Positions 1 to 11,604 of a stretch of 64,000 bases of DNA are shown piece by piece. Numbering within the stretch: the stretch's first letter is position 1; each line of letters begins with the position of its first letter. Below the pieces are notes generated by a model. That model did not search any database and was not told the origin of the DNA. It saw only the letters and a program-made list of their open reading frames with translations. The DNA comes from Raphanus sativus (lineage: Eukaryota; Streptophyta; Magnoliopsida; Brassicales; Brassicaceae): NCBI RefSeq assembly GCF_000801105.2, contig NC_079515.1, positions 25,877,407-25,941,406 of the forward strand, in the 5' to 3' direction. The position numbers and the translations under genes were made by a program.

Positions 1-261
1 TATTTATAAATTATTTTATTTGTTATTAAGAATACTAAGATTTTGGAATTAGAAAAAAGTTATGACCCATTTCTATATTATTTTAATTAGGAATTTAAAA
101 TTTATATCAAAACATTTTTTTAAACTTTTAATTTTTATTATAACTACAAATGTTAATTTTCAATCTAAATTTATGTTTAAATATTATAAATATATCATTT
201 ATAAATAAAAAACTAAAAACATAAAATAAATACCCGCCCGATTGGGCGGGTCAAGATCTAG
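1..261 (+). mobile_element. Helitron 3' end, 5' part outside the window
   Basis: A GC-rich hairpin (cccgccc, loop gatt, gggcggg at 233-250) is followed eight bases later by CTAG at 258-261 and then T. This is the usual 3' terminus of plant Helitrons: hairpin plus CTRR, inserted between A and T. The 5' terminus is not in the window, and the AT-rich upstream sequence has no coding content. Confidence 0.7.
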
Positions 262-1439
262 TTATTATCTTTATAATAACAAAACAAAACACGTGAGTGT
301 TATGTCGGAGCGTAGATATCAATCCTATATAACTGCAGGAGCACCAAGTTGGGTGTCACGTTAGGTTGAGCTCGAATCAATGGCCTAGAGTTTAATGGCT
401 GGTCTGCTGAAATTGCTATTCTCAGATGTCTACTGGCATCATTTTTTATTTTCGTTTGAACCTTCTTTTATCTTTATTTCTTTGCTGTTGGGATGGTATT
501 CCCTTCAACCCTTTTGGATGTACGTTTGAAGACCTTCATGGTCCTTCTTAATAAAGTTTCAATCAGTGTTAAGAAAAAAACAAAACAAAACACAAAAGGA
601 ATCTTAAATTGTTTAAGCTTGGGGAACAAAAGTGGGCAGTATCTAGGTAATGGTGAAGAAACCTTGGGCGCCACTGCATTGTATGGCCGCTTCTTCAAAG
701 TCAACATTCTCACGTGTCCCTCTTTTTTTTTCTTTTAAGCATTACTTTACCTTTATATTTTTGGGAAAATTGTAAATTTAGAAAAAAAAACTAGTATATT
801 GTCCCTATGCCATAATATGAAACATAAGTTGTCCAATTAGTATAATTTTTTCAGTAATCCCAATTAAACCCCTAATCTAAACCTAAAACGAGTTTTGTAA
901 CCGGTCGTCTTCTTCCCCCCAAACTTTTTGTTCATTTTTTTTTGTCTCTTCTTTCAAACAACCGCGACCGTATGAACCTTTTTTCTGACCAAACAGGAAA
1001 TTAGTAACAGTCTTGACACGAGCCAACCTTAGACTAGCCTATTTAACTTGGTTTGGACTTTTGTTAATTATCAGAAACATTCATCAGATCAAGAAAAAAA
1101 CAATCAACCATTTATTCGTTTATTTTATTTTATTTTATTTTCTGTTCTTTTGTACACATTGTAACTGTGAGAAGAAAATGGTACAGAGGTCAAGTAAACA
1201 GTAGATATAATATCTGTATTTTGGGTATATATTTTGAGTGTACCAGACACATATCTGACACGTACGCATCTTCTTCCCAAGAAATTCAAGTTTTTGGGGT
1301 AGTTTAAAAAAAAAATTGTAGAAATCGTGTGTGATGAAAGAACACTATTTAAAAAAATAATTTAGGAAATACAAAAGTTATAGAAATTATAGATTTACAA
1401 TATATTCTCAACAGATTTTGGAGAGATTTATGGAAAAAA
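262..1439. other. AT-rich intergenic stretch, no gene recognised
   Basis: The sequence has short random open frames only, with homopolymer A and T runs. I see no domain, RNA gene or clear repeat boundary. Confidence 0.5.
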
Positions 1440-1815
1440 TACAATTCGAATTTGGCAGAATACACATTCTAATGTCGGTAGAAGTTAGAAAAACTGTAGA
1501 TTATGTAATCCAGTTGCGGTAGAATAAAGTATCTTGGTAGATAAAGCAATCATACTTTCGTAGAGTATAGGTAAATAGGCAGATTTCGTGATTATGTGTC
1601 CGTAGATATATTAGAAAATAAAGTTAATGAAATCTACCGTAATTCAGAAATTAGGAAAATGGCAGCTGATTTATTCTACGAAGGTAGAATTGTATTTTTC
1701 GGTAAGTATTATGTTCTACGAGCTGTAGATATCTATGTTGTTAACCGATTATACAATCTACCAGCCGTAGATAGTAGATTATGTTTTCTACCATCCGTAG
1801 ATCAAAAAATAAAAT
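1440..1815. repeat. Degenerate array of GTAGA/TCTAC motifs
   Basis: About 370 bases contain well over a dozen copies of GTAGA or its complement TCTAC, often as cGTAGATtatg or ggTAGAa, in both orientations and at irregular spacing. The pairs could fold into many short stems. The 74-codon open frame across it (1596-1820) looks like a by-product of the repeats. Probably part of an unnamed TE. Confidence 0.45.
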
Positions 1816-2180
1816 TGTGAAATACTAATATTTAGTTAACCAACATATTTTCATATGATTGTTTCTTGTTTATGTACATTTTGAATATTTTTCCATATTT
1901 TTCTGACTCTTAAAATAATTGATATGAATTTTTAAAGTTGATCAGGGGTATATGAGTCAAAAACGGACCAAAAAGAAATTTATGGCAAGGGGACAATGTG
2001 GTTGTTTTTTTGTTCCGTTTTGGCAATTTTTTCTATATTTTATCACTATAATTTAAGTGGAATGCTTTTAACTAGAATAGATTATTATTGTTAATAATCT
2101 AGACGCGTCTCGTCATGATACTGTCATGATTACATCGTTTTAAAAGGTGACGCCATCGCTGGCGTCTCTTAACTTCGCTC

Positions 2181-2227
2181 TTCTCGCAAGATTCTTTTTT
2201 TTTTTGACCAAAATTCTCGCAAGATTC
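2181..2227 (-). mobile_element. Micro-retroinsertion with 14-bp target duplication
   Basis: The 14-mer ttctcgcaagattc occurs at 2181-2194 and 2214-2227. Between the copies are 19 bases that read on the minus strand as ttttggtc followed by an A-run. This is the form of a non-LTR insertion truncated to little more than its tail. Confidence 0.55.
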
Positions 2228-2504
2228 AGAAGCTGCATTTTTCTAGTGGACTTTCTGCATTATTTAATTTTTGATTTTTGTTGCAATTTAACTATTTCGT
2301 CTAATGATAATTCATATTTAATGTGATTTGTTTTATGTTATTACGATTTGTGACTCATATTATTTTTCTAGTGGACTTTATAATACTAATATCTTTTTGT
2401 TTTAAAAACCTTCATGGTTTCTGACTACTGGAAGTGTTCTAAGGAAAATTTTATTCATAATATTTAGAAGGGATATCTAACAACTTTAAAAAAAAAATAT
2501 TAAT

Positions 2505-3192
2505 AAAATAAGAAAGAGATATAATTTATGTGTGAGGTAATAATTCTTTTTAAAGATTTCCAACAATTTTTTTTTGAACCCCTTTGACATTTGTCACATG
2601 ATAATTAATAGCTTTTTTTTTTGAGCAAACTATTCCATTAAAATTTAAAAGGAGACTGTCATTCTACAGCAGGTACAAAAGCAGAAAAATTAAACAAAGC
2701 AGACTTTGCTAGAGTATCAGCATCAATATTAGACAAACGGGGAATAAAACGAAACGAGATAAAGTCCAAGGAGCCAGCCAAGACTCGGATGTCATGAAGC
2801 ACTCCTTGTAATGCCACATCCTGTCCCTGCTTCTTGAGAATTGCCACAAGATTCTTAGAGTCAGAGAACACGGTGAGGCTTCGAATATGAGAGGAGACTG
2901 TGGCCAAAAGCGCAGCCTTAACCGCCAGAGCTTCAGCTACAAGGGCCGAAGGAACAGAGCGACGGTGTGAATAACTGTTTTCCGCGATGAGGTTGTTTGC
3001 ATCACGAAGCTGCCATCCCATCCCGCAGTTGTCTGTGATTGGGTCCCAAATTGCATCTGAAAAAGAAGTCCAAGTGTAACAAAATAAGAAAGAGATATAA
3101 TTTATGTGTGAGGTAATAATTCTTTTTAAAGATTTCCAACAATTTTTTTTTGAACCCTTTTGACATTTGTCACATGATAATTAATAGCTTTT
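2505..3192 (-). mobile_element. 5'-truncated LINE fragment flanked by 112-bp direct repeats
   Basis: Two 112-base copies with one visible mismatch lie at 2505-2616 and 3081-3192. They flank a minus-strand LINE 3' end (2617-3080) with its poly(A) seen as a T-run near 2613-2622. If the flanks are a target-site duplication it is far longer than the usual 10-20 bases. A duplicated segment interrupted later is the alternative. Confidence 0.6.
2659..3021 (-). pseudogene. RNase H-like domain of a LINE polyprotein, truncated
   Basis: The 120-residue frame resembles the C-terminal RNase H-like (RVT_3) domain of plant LINE ORF2. Visible landmarks are an AEALAVKAAL helix carrying the catalytic Glu, FSDSK with the second Asp, and NIDADTLAK with the last Asp. 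The first beta-strand and its Asp are missing because the element is cut at its 5' side. It has no start of its own and is a relic inside the truncated LINE. Confidence 0.7.
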
Positions 3193-4637
3193 CTTTTATT
3201 TTTTAAAAAACAATTGAATAATTAAATTATTATACATATAAGAGTATTATATTTGTTTAGATACTACATAAAGTATGTAACTAATGGAGGTGCTCTAAGG
3301 ACTGAACCATTGTGGAATGACAATACTGTTGGGTACCATATGTGCACTTACACTTAGATATTTAGGTCTGAACTTTGGACCTCTTGAACGCACGTGAGAC
3401 GGCTCAGTGCTCGATCTGCTATATGCTACGAATATGAATATATACGAACCCATAATACTATAGTAGCATTATCTACTTGGCACCAACCTAGCTAATTGAA
3501 GGTCAAATAGATGAGTTACATATTCAATTGGTGATGTTGATTTGATATGGTCGCGGCTTCTCATGACTGTTAATCGTCAATGATCGGGACAATATAAGTG
3601 TCGTACAACTAATATGATGCCCATCCAAACTATTCTAAAAATTCTACAAATGTCATTTTCTTAGATAGAATCAAAATAGCATCATTTTCACTCTTCACCA
3701 TCAAATATTATCAAACAGTTTTATTGCCAAAAAAAAAAGTTAACAAACAATTATTTTTAATACATACGTTTCCATGAGAAAAATCAAGAAGTGATATATA
3801 AGTAACTTATTTTTATAAGTTATTCATTTTGTAAATAAAGGCTACTAAACCTAATTAATCAAAAGCATATTTGCATGTTGATTGATCAATGCCAATGTCA
3901 TCCAAAACTTGATGACTCCAATAATTGACCACTAAAATCAAAGGCAAAATGATGAGACTTATGTAGAAGTTTGGTCGATCTGTTTTCTATTTTCTTATGG
4001 TCCACTTATTCTCTTTTTGATCATAACTCATTTGTTTGTTTTTTCTTCTCTGTTGAATTTTCTAACCCATGTTTTCGGATATGTGTATTAATAAAACCAA
4101 ATGAACGTAGCTTTCTTCACGCAATCTCTACATGTCTTGTATTCATTTCAGTTGAGGTATTCAAGCGGTAAGTTTCATTATACCATTTACTTTTTTTCAT
4201 TTACATACCAGACGAAATAGATGACAATTAATTGATATCCTAAAACAGATATAGTATACTAATATAATTTGAATTTGACATCAAAAGACCAAGATTAATT
4301 CTGCGCTTGATAATACTAGGAACTTGCGTTGAAAGAGGCATGTGACAAATGGTAAGGGACAATATTGAAAACCACACTTGTATATGCTTTTAATATGTGT
4401 GCTAAAACCATTCGTAGGTGAAAACAACAAGCTGATACATTAGTTAAGAACTTAAGATAATACAGAAACTTAAGTTACATTATACTTCATGTTCGTCCGT
4501 TAGGTTTCTATTTGTTAATTTAATACTGAGAAGAGGTTGATTAATAAAATACAACCGATCTATTTTAGTCAGAAGACTACCTACATATATATATATATAC
4601 ATGCAATATTTTACAAACAAAATGGCATATACGTACG
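3193..4637. other. Intergenic DNA, no gene recognised
   Basis: AT-rich sequence with no homology I can recognise and no open frame above 70 codons. I see no clear TE termini. Confidence 0.4.
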
Positions 4638-6398
4638 TGCAATATATGGGAAATCGGCCAATTCATACATCAACAGAGGGTTGCGGTCCCGATCAGTACA
4701 TATACTCAGATCATGTGCTAAAACATATATCAACACATCAAATATTCAAATTTCATACATCAACTAATAAAATTCGGCTTTTACATACATTGACCAATTT
4801 TCTGTTAGTCAAAAATAACAGAATCTGAACTGCCGTTATATATCAATCGGAAATATTTTAAATAATTAATAACTAATAAAAATTAATTTCAATGAAAGAG
4901 ATGGGAGGACTTTCGAACCCGGGTATGGACAATAATTCATCGGACCATTAACTACTGAGCCACCGCAGTTAATTGATTATATTCTATATTGCTTTCTATT
5001 TATATCAATTCAGATTTCATGAATATATCTATCTTCTTCTCTTGTCTCTCATTATCCAAACAAAATAAAATAATCAAAAAGCAATTCCTTCAAATAACAT
5101 TTTTTAAATTTTTGTCACCAAAAAATAAAAACTTTATAATAATTTTTCCAATTTTCCAATTTTTAAAAAACAATTTAAAAATGTAAAAAATGAAAACAAA
5201 TTGTAAATAAATTATTATAAAAAATTAATTTAAAAATATATAACTAAAAATTATTTTAATTTTTATTATTTATTCAAAGAATTATTTATGATTATATATA
5301 TGCCTATAAATAAAGGATTATTTTAGAAAGAATTATTTATTTTAAATGATTAATAACTAATAAAAAAATAATTTCCATAAAAGAGGTGGGGAGGTTCGAA
5401 CCAGGGAGTGGACAAGATTTCACTGGAACTTTAACAACTGCCCCAAATGCAGTTTATTTTTTACATTCCCTATTGTTTCCTATTTGTTCTAATGAATATT
5501 TCATGAATATTTTCATCTACTTCAATTGTCTCTCATTATCCAAACAAACCTAAATAATCAAAAAGAAATTCTTTCAGATAACATTCTAAGGTTTTGTCAA
5601 AAAATCTTTAAGAAAAAAAATGATCAAAATTATTATATTAAAAAGACAAAAGACCATTCTACTCCTTTATTTATAGGCATATATAATCATAAATAATTCT
5701 TTAAATAAATAATAAAAATTAAAATAATTTTTAATTATATGTTTTTAAATTAAAAATTTCATAATAATTTATCAATTTCTTTTCATTTTTCCAAATTTTT
5801 AAATTGGTTTTTGTAATTCTAAAATGCTTTAAAATTGGAAAATCGAAAAAATCATTATATTTTTTTTATTTTTTGGTGACAAAAACTTAAAAACTGTTAT
5901 TTGAAGAAATTGCTTTTTGATTATTTTGTTTTGTTTGGATAATGGGAGACAAGAGAAGAAGATAGAAATATTCATTTTAAGCAAAAAGAAAAAGATAGAA
6001 ATATTCATGAAATTTGCACTGATATAAATTAAAAAGCAATATAGAATTTAGTCAGTAAACTGCATATGGCGCAGTGGTTAATGGGTCTGGTGAATTTTAG
6101 TCCATACCCGGGTTCGAATCTCCCCCACCTCTTTTATAGAATTTTAATTTTATTAGTTATTAATTAATTAAAATATTAAAAGCCATGTAATATTTCCGAT
6201 TGATATATAACGGACAGTTACTTTTGATTAACAGAAAATTTGTCAATGTATGTAAAAGCCGAATTTTGTTAGTTAGTGTATGAAATTTAAATATTTGATA
6301 TGTTGACGTATGTTTTAGCACATAGTCCGAGTAGATGTACTGATCGGGACCACAACCCTCGGTTGATGTATGAATTGGTGGATTTCTCTGCAATATAT
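4638..6398. mobile_element. Non-autonomous Mutator-like element with about 0.7-kb inverted arms
   Basis: The 10-mer tgcaatatat at 4638-4647 and 6389-6398 flanks a 1,741-bp element. Its ends, gggaaatcggcc on the left and gagaaatccacc read inward from the right, continue as diverged inverted repeats: about 4648-5310 on the left against about 5660-6388 on the right. A 9-11 bp duplication, long TIRs and a G(A/G)GAAAT start fit plant MULEs. No transposase is present. Each arm holds tRNA-like A- and B-box motifs, for example 6067-6080 and 6111-6120. A third, partial copy lies at about 5340-5600. Confidence 0.65.
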
Positions 6399-7812
6399 AC
6401 ACTCAACAACAACAAAAAAGAATACTTTGATGTGTTAAAAAAGAGCAAAGACATGTGCAAATGAAATAGTTTTCGTATTGAAAAGAAAAAGGAGAAAAAT
6501 AAGAATGGTGGGAGGGGACAGTCAGACAGTGTAAGGAAGAGACATTGGGAGACGTGAAAACGCGTTAAAAAAAAGGTGGCAATGACGTGGCTACTAATAA
6601 TTTCAGATTGCCCATGCATGATTCATGCAAGAGCGTCACAGTCACTTACAGTTCCCACGTTACAGTTTCATTTTTAATAATTATCAATTTGATTACGGAT
6701 AATACAAACTATAATACTTTGATTACATAAAATACATGCATGCACTATCTTGAGCACATACATGAAAATTAAGCTAATTCGTACTAGAATGTAACCGAGA
6801 GTAAGTGTGTAAAAGAGACACACTTACGTAGTAATATTTCATATGGTTTCTTTTCAACAAAAAATATATATTTCATATGATATCAAATAGCATTCAAATT
6901 GGGGGACAATGTTAATTATAAAAGTCCAATCCTTTAATATATTTATTCAGAACCTACTTGATCCTAGATCAAATGTCTTGTAACAATACGTAATTCTGCT
7001 TAATTAAGGATCTTAAAGTCTTGCATTTAAAGCTATATAGAGCTCTGATTAATTTTTCTAATACACATACATAACTATCTGACTTCATTGTACACCAATA
7101 CTGATTTCAAGACATTCGCCCTTGTTATAGCTAGTAGGCAAGTTAGGAATACACAATAGATAAATCTGTATAAGTTAATACATATACATTGTAAGGAAGT
7201 CTGAATCTAGTTAAGTTATAGACATGATCATTTTGAGAGAACTAAAATTTAACTAGGCTTTAAAAATACTGAAAGACAAAATACTATAAACACTGTGTTT
7301 ATCATTAATTTAAGGATTTGTTGTTCATTAGTCATCTATCTGAAATAGTTAAAACCATTGTATATATTAAATTATCCAACATTAACTAGTTTTTTATTTA
7401 CCCACTGACTAAAATAAACTTTACAATTTAAAATGAAGTAATTGACAAACAAAAAAGTCATATCTATATCAAAAAATATATGAAACTTACAATAAAAATG
7501 AAGGAAATGACAAGAATCGTTCAATAAGTCAAACTGTTGATATAAATTTATACAGGAAAAAAGTATTAATGAAAAATGATCGCATACTATAGTTGTTGAA
7601 TCGGTCAAACCATGGATGGTTGGACTTATTATCATCAGCTATCCTTAATTCATTTTAATGTTCTTCCTTGTAATCTACGATATTTATATGTTTATATTTC
7701 GTTGTTTGTAGGTTGCTATGGATTTAGTCAGACAAAAAAAAATAAAAGTGGATATTCTCCCCCTATCAAAGAAATAAAAATTTGCCTATATATTTGAACT
7801 AACATAAACACA
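6399..7812. other. Intergenic DNA with one short duplicated insertion
   Basis: No gene recognised. The 12-mer atatttcatatg at 6834-6845 and 6868-6879 flanks a 22-base insert containing ttttcaacaaaaaa, another very short retroinsertion-like scar. Confidence 0.4.
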
Positions 7813-8498
7813 TCTATCTTATTAAAACATAAACATTCTATTAGACCTAACATTTATTTTGTAAGTTTTTAAATTTAATACATCTTTATACTTTATAGTT
7901 AAACATACATTTAATCACTAATGTTCCTTTCTTTATACTACTATCCATGTTTCCAAACAATATACTTATTTCTTTATACTACTATCAGTGTTTCCAAACC
8001 ATATACTTATTTCTATATACTACTATCAATGTTTTCAAACAATATATTTTTATACTACCATCAATATTTCCAAATAATACAATAATTAATCTTATTTATT
8101 TTATATCTATCATTTTCTCTTTAAAATTTTGTAGAAACGTCATAATTTCATAAATTGCAAAATAGTGAACTTTAAAATTTCGATTATAAGATTACAAATT
8201 ATGAAACTATTACAATTTAAATCCAATTAGATTACATATCGGTCATCCATCAGTTCAATCGGTTAGTCTCGGGTTTTAGTGATTTTTTAATATGAATATT
8301 TTAAAAACATAAATTGAATTGTTAGATTTCCGGATTAACCGGTATAATCACAATCGGGTTGAATTTAAAAATACTGATTTAATTAAAAAATATTTTAAAA
8401 ACACACTCTTAAAAAATTACCAAAATATTTGTTAAATTATTAGTGAAATTTTTCATCGTAAAATATTCCGCGCTTCAAAAGCGCGGGTCAAAATCTAG
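7813..8498 (+). mobile_element. Non-autonomous Helitron, 686 bp
   Basis: It starts with TCTATCTTATTAAAAC after an A and ends with CTAG before a T. A perfect 8-bp-stem hairpin (ccgcgctt, caa, aagcgcgg at 8468-8486) lies nine bases before the terminal CTAG. No coding content, so it is a typical short, deleted Helitron. Confidence 0.75.
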
Positions 8499-9262
8499 TA
8501 ACCGTTTAAAAATCAGATACATAATATAACTCTTCATGTATATGTAAAGGCACATTAGCTAGCTTAGCTATATATAATTCCACTTGGCACTTGTATATGT
8601 CATAGAGTTTTTTACCTGCATTTACGTAACGCAGAGTTTCTCTTACGAGTATTTTGTTTCAAAAGTTTGAATCTAATAACCGTTTCGAACGAACATATAT
8701 ACAATATTATTGTCGGTGCATGACAAAGATGTATTTAACAGACGAAACCAAAATATTACATTTCAAATTCAAAAACTTCAAAAACGAATAGACAATAGTA
8801 ATGATACAATTAACACGGGCTAAAGAACCTCTCTACATGCAGAAGTGAACAAATTACGATTCAAGAACTCTGTGTTTTAATAAGCAGGACTGGTTTTAAG
8901 CCGCCCATTGTTGTGAAGAGTGTATTTTTTCTTTCGTTGGTCAATAAGAAGAGACTAACAACGTCATTATTCTTAATCAATGCGGGATAAGTTGGGTAAT
9001 GGACTCATGGGTTTAATTAATTCAGACCATAGACGAGGCAGAGCTGAGTCAGACTTCCGTACAACTCTGCTGACGCGTGTCCTAACGCGTTTTCTCTCTC
9101 TCTCTCTCCGCCGTCCTATTTATTAGCTCTCCTCGGCCTTCATTCCTTCACTCTCTCTCTATCTATAACTTCTTCTCCACTCCTATAAAGAAAAAACGAG
9201 AGTGCTCCAAAATCATCTAATTCGATTTCGAATATTTTTTTCGCGGTGGTTAAAACAAAAAC
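8499..9262 (+). promoter_or_regulatory. Upstream region of the VQ gene
   Basis: The 5' flank holds a W-box core on the minus strand (ggtcaa, about 8939-8944), a CT microsatellite at about 9090-9107 and a TATA-like cctataaag near 9182, about 80 bases before the ATG. VQ proteins act with WRKY factors, so a W-box would fit, but its use is inferred. Confidence 0.35.
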
Positions 9263-9958
9263 ATGGCGTCGTCCGATGGATTAGCAAGCGTTGACCCTTG
9301 GTCATTCCGACAGAGCTTCAACATCGACTCGTGGTTACTTCCCGATCCTTTCTCTCACGACAGCGATGTACTCGCTAAAGCTCTTTACAAATCCAGCTCC
9401 GATCCTCTCTCTCCTTCGGCTTTCTTCGATTCCGCCGCCGCCGTCTCCGATCTTTCTCCTCCTCAGACCGTCTCCAACGTCTCCTTCGGCTCAGATCCGG
9501 AGATCGCCGTCGGCTTCGGTGGCGGTGGTGCCAAGCGGAAGCGTGGTCCCGGTGTTTCCGGAGGTAAACCGGCGAAACGCCGATCTCGTGTTTCCACCAA
9601 GAAGTCTCAGACTACTTTTATAACGGCGGACGCGGCCAACTTCCGGCAGATGGTTCAGCAAGTCACCGGCGCGAAGTTCGTCGGTTCTTCTCCCCACAGC
9701 ATTTTTGCTCCGGTCGTGAAGCCGGAGCCGCATAGGCTCGCGACCAGGCTACCGCCGTCCGGTGCTTTTGATCGGTCCTCTGTGGTTCCGACGCTTGATA
9801 CGTCGTCGTTTTTGTCTGACCATCAACAGGAGAATATGGTAACAGAGTTAGGCTCTGTTTCAGCGCCGGTGAGTTCGGCGGGTGTTGGTGGAGGATCCGC
9901 CGTGGAGTTGGATAGTTACCCGAGTTTCCCGACGCTTGAATCGTGGAAAGTTATGTAA
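9263..9958 (+). CDS. VQ24: VQ motif-containing protein, VQ24-like
   Basis: Single-exon gene for 231 residues. The diagnostic VQ motif FRQMVQQVTG (FxxxVQxxTG) is at about residues 127-136. Two basic clusters, KRKRG and KPAKRRSR at about residues 90-108, look like nuclear localisation signals. The start MASSDGLASVDPWSFRQ and the end PSFPTLESWKVM resemble the Arabidopsis At3g56880 subgroup. VQ proteins bind the C-terminal domain of group I and IIc WRKY factors and tune defence or growth transcription in the nucleus. The ATG is the first in a long GC-richer frame and the frame is intact. The orthology call rests on family resemblance plus gene order. Confidence 0.9.
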   Translation: MASSDGLASVDPWSFRQSFNIDSWLLPDPFSHDSDVLAKALYKSSSDPLSPSAFFDSAAAVSDLSPPQTVSNVSFGSDPEIAVGFGGGGAKRKRGPGVSGGKPAKRRSRVSTKKSQTTFITADAANFRQMVQQVTGAKFVGSSPHSIFAPVVKPEPHRLATRLPPSGAFDRSSVVPTLDTSSFLSDHQQENMVTELGSVSAPVSSAGVGGGSAVELDSYPSFPTLESWKVM

Positions 9959-11265
9959 TCTAATCGGATTTAATTTTAGTGTTTTGTAGATGTAATCCTG
10001 TCTTTTTCTTTTTTTTTTATTTAACTCTTTACCCTTTAGAATGTCTTGTATGTGTGTTTTTTTCCCTTTTTTTAATCTGGTTAATGAATATCTTTGTTAT
10101 CGTCCCTAGATTTGTCTATGGAGTCTCTTGTTCATACTCTGCTGCTTTGACTCTTTTTTTCATATAAATTTTGTTAATTTTGATGAACATGGAGTGTTTA
10201 GAGCTTCCTATTGATGAAATGCGGATTTTACAAAAAAAAAACTACCTTTTAAGAATTTGCATTTGGAGTTACAAGTGGTTGTCTCCTGTCATGTAACTAA
10301 GACAAATATATCATAAGTGGTCATCTTTACTTTCTTGGAGATTTGTGCAGCTCAAGATAATAAGAATAGCTCTTTACATTTTAACCGCCGGTGAGGAGAA
10401 TGGAGTATAGATTTGATTACTGGGATGCTAAAGAATATCTTTCTTGATGGTCCCATTGACATATGTTGTCAATATCACACAGTAGGACAATCAATCATAT
10501 ACGTTACCACCACCATAATTAAATGTCTCCATTACTGATACAAAATCCATATATTTTTCTTTAAGTGTGACTGGATGACATGTGTAGCAACAATAAAGCA
10601 GAGTAAAAGATTTTCAGCAAGCGAGGTAAATTGTTTCTCTAGTTAGATAGAGAGAGAGAGATGTTATGCAACTTTCACATAATCACTCCAGTTCTTACCA
10701 GTCACATCCTAATTTTCGAAATTTATCTGTTTTCCCAATATAATGGTAGAAACTGGTACTCACACGATGAAGCAGATAATGTAATGGCGACAAGAACAGA
10801 TTATGCAAAATAAAAGTTTGTCTTCCAACAACTACACCTATAAGAGCATGTCAAAGTAAACGATAGTGCTAGAACCCAAGTCAAAAAGATTACATCGTAA
10901 AAAGAAAAGTTAAAAAAAAAAAACTCTCATGAGGGTTTGGTGATCAGAAAGAAACAAAAGGTGAATTCTTAATTGATTTATCTACAAAGAATGAGAAAAG
11001 TCGCAGGAAATTTAAAGTTGTTCAAGTTTTCAATTTTTTAGCTTTATTAAAAGCTGAGTCAACGTCAATGCCACAAAAGAGGAGGCAGTGATCAATCTCA
11101 TCAGCACTCATGTTCTTAGTTTTGAAAGTAAAACGTCACTTGCGTTGAATCCTTGACTCCTCAATTACACGACACCATTGTCCCGTTGAGATTAAACTTT
11201 CCTATTAGAAAGAAAACGTAAACTGAAGACAACGCCAGCTTAAAAATTCTGAAACGTGGACATTA
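9959..11265. other. Intergenic DNA downstream of the VQ gene
   Basis: Mostly featureless. On the minus strand, 11032-11118 encodes a coding-looking 28-codon frame beginning MSADEIDHCLLFCGIDVDSA. An upstream frame (about 11140-11190, QWCRVIEESRIQRK) is separated from it by a stop. It could be the remains of an exon. I do not recognise the protein. Confidence 0.3.
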
Positions 11266-11604
11266 CTAGATTTGGATGAACTTAATCGTTTTGTTGGATA
11301 TGTGCGCAATGAATTTGGTATGAGAATCTTTTTTTAGAAACAAAACAAAAACTGGACGGTGGAAACTCCAGCAATAAATATAAGGAGGGACCATAGGTTT
11401 GACCAAGCGATCATATAATTTAGATATGGACAGAACAAAGACTAATGCAACGGCTACAAATATAGGTGGTTGTTGGTTGCACCTGAGAAGGGGGTTTATG
11501 AGGGAAACATCCTCTTCTTTGTCTGAAATCAGATTCAGAAACTTATGTAGCACCTCATGTGGTTGGGTCTTTGGACTTCTTAACATACGAATGAGGAACG
11601 ACAT
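11266..11604 (-). CDS. Hypothetical small protein with one membrane segment
   Basis: An open frame of 112 residues from an internal Met (MSFLIRMLRS); the same frame stays open upstream to 11676. The middle has charged stretches (KFLNLISDKEEDVSL) and then a hydrophobic segment, PPIFVAVALVFVLSIS, that could span a membrane. I do not recognise a family. A TATA-like motif lies upstream on the minus strand (about 11634-11640). It may be chance, since no paralogue or splice evidence supports it. Confidence 0.25.
   Translation of the reverse strand: MSFLIRMLRSPKTQPHEVLHKFLNLISDKEEDVSLINPLLRCNQQPPIFVAVALVFVLSISKLYDRLVKPMVPPYIYCWSFHRPVFVLFLKKDSHTKFIAHISNKTIKFIQI

Noticed and set aside
4537..4828. Two overlapping 75-codon frames
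   Set aside because: They lie across the left edge of the MULE and its TIR, and the same sequence is read again in the right arm.
6067..6130. Possible tRNA gene (gcagtggtta ... ggttcgaatc)
   Set aside because: No acceptor stem or proper cloverleaf forms, and copies occur in both arms of a transposable element.
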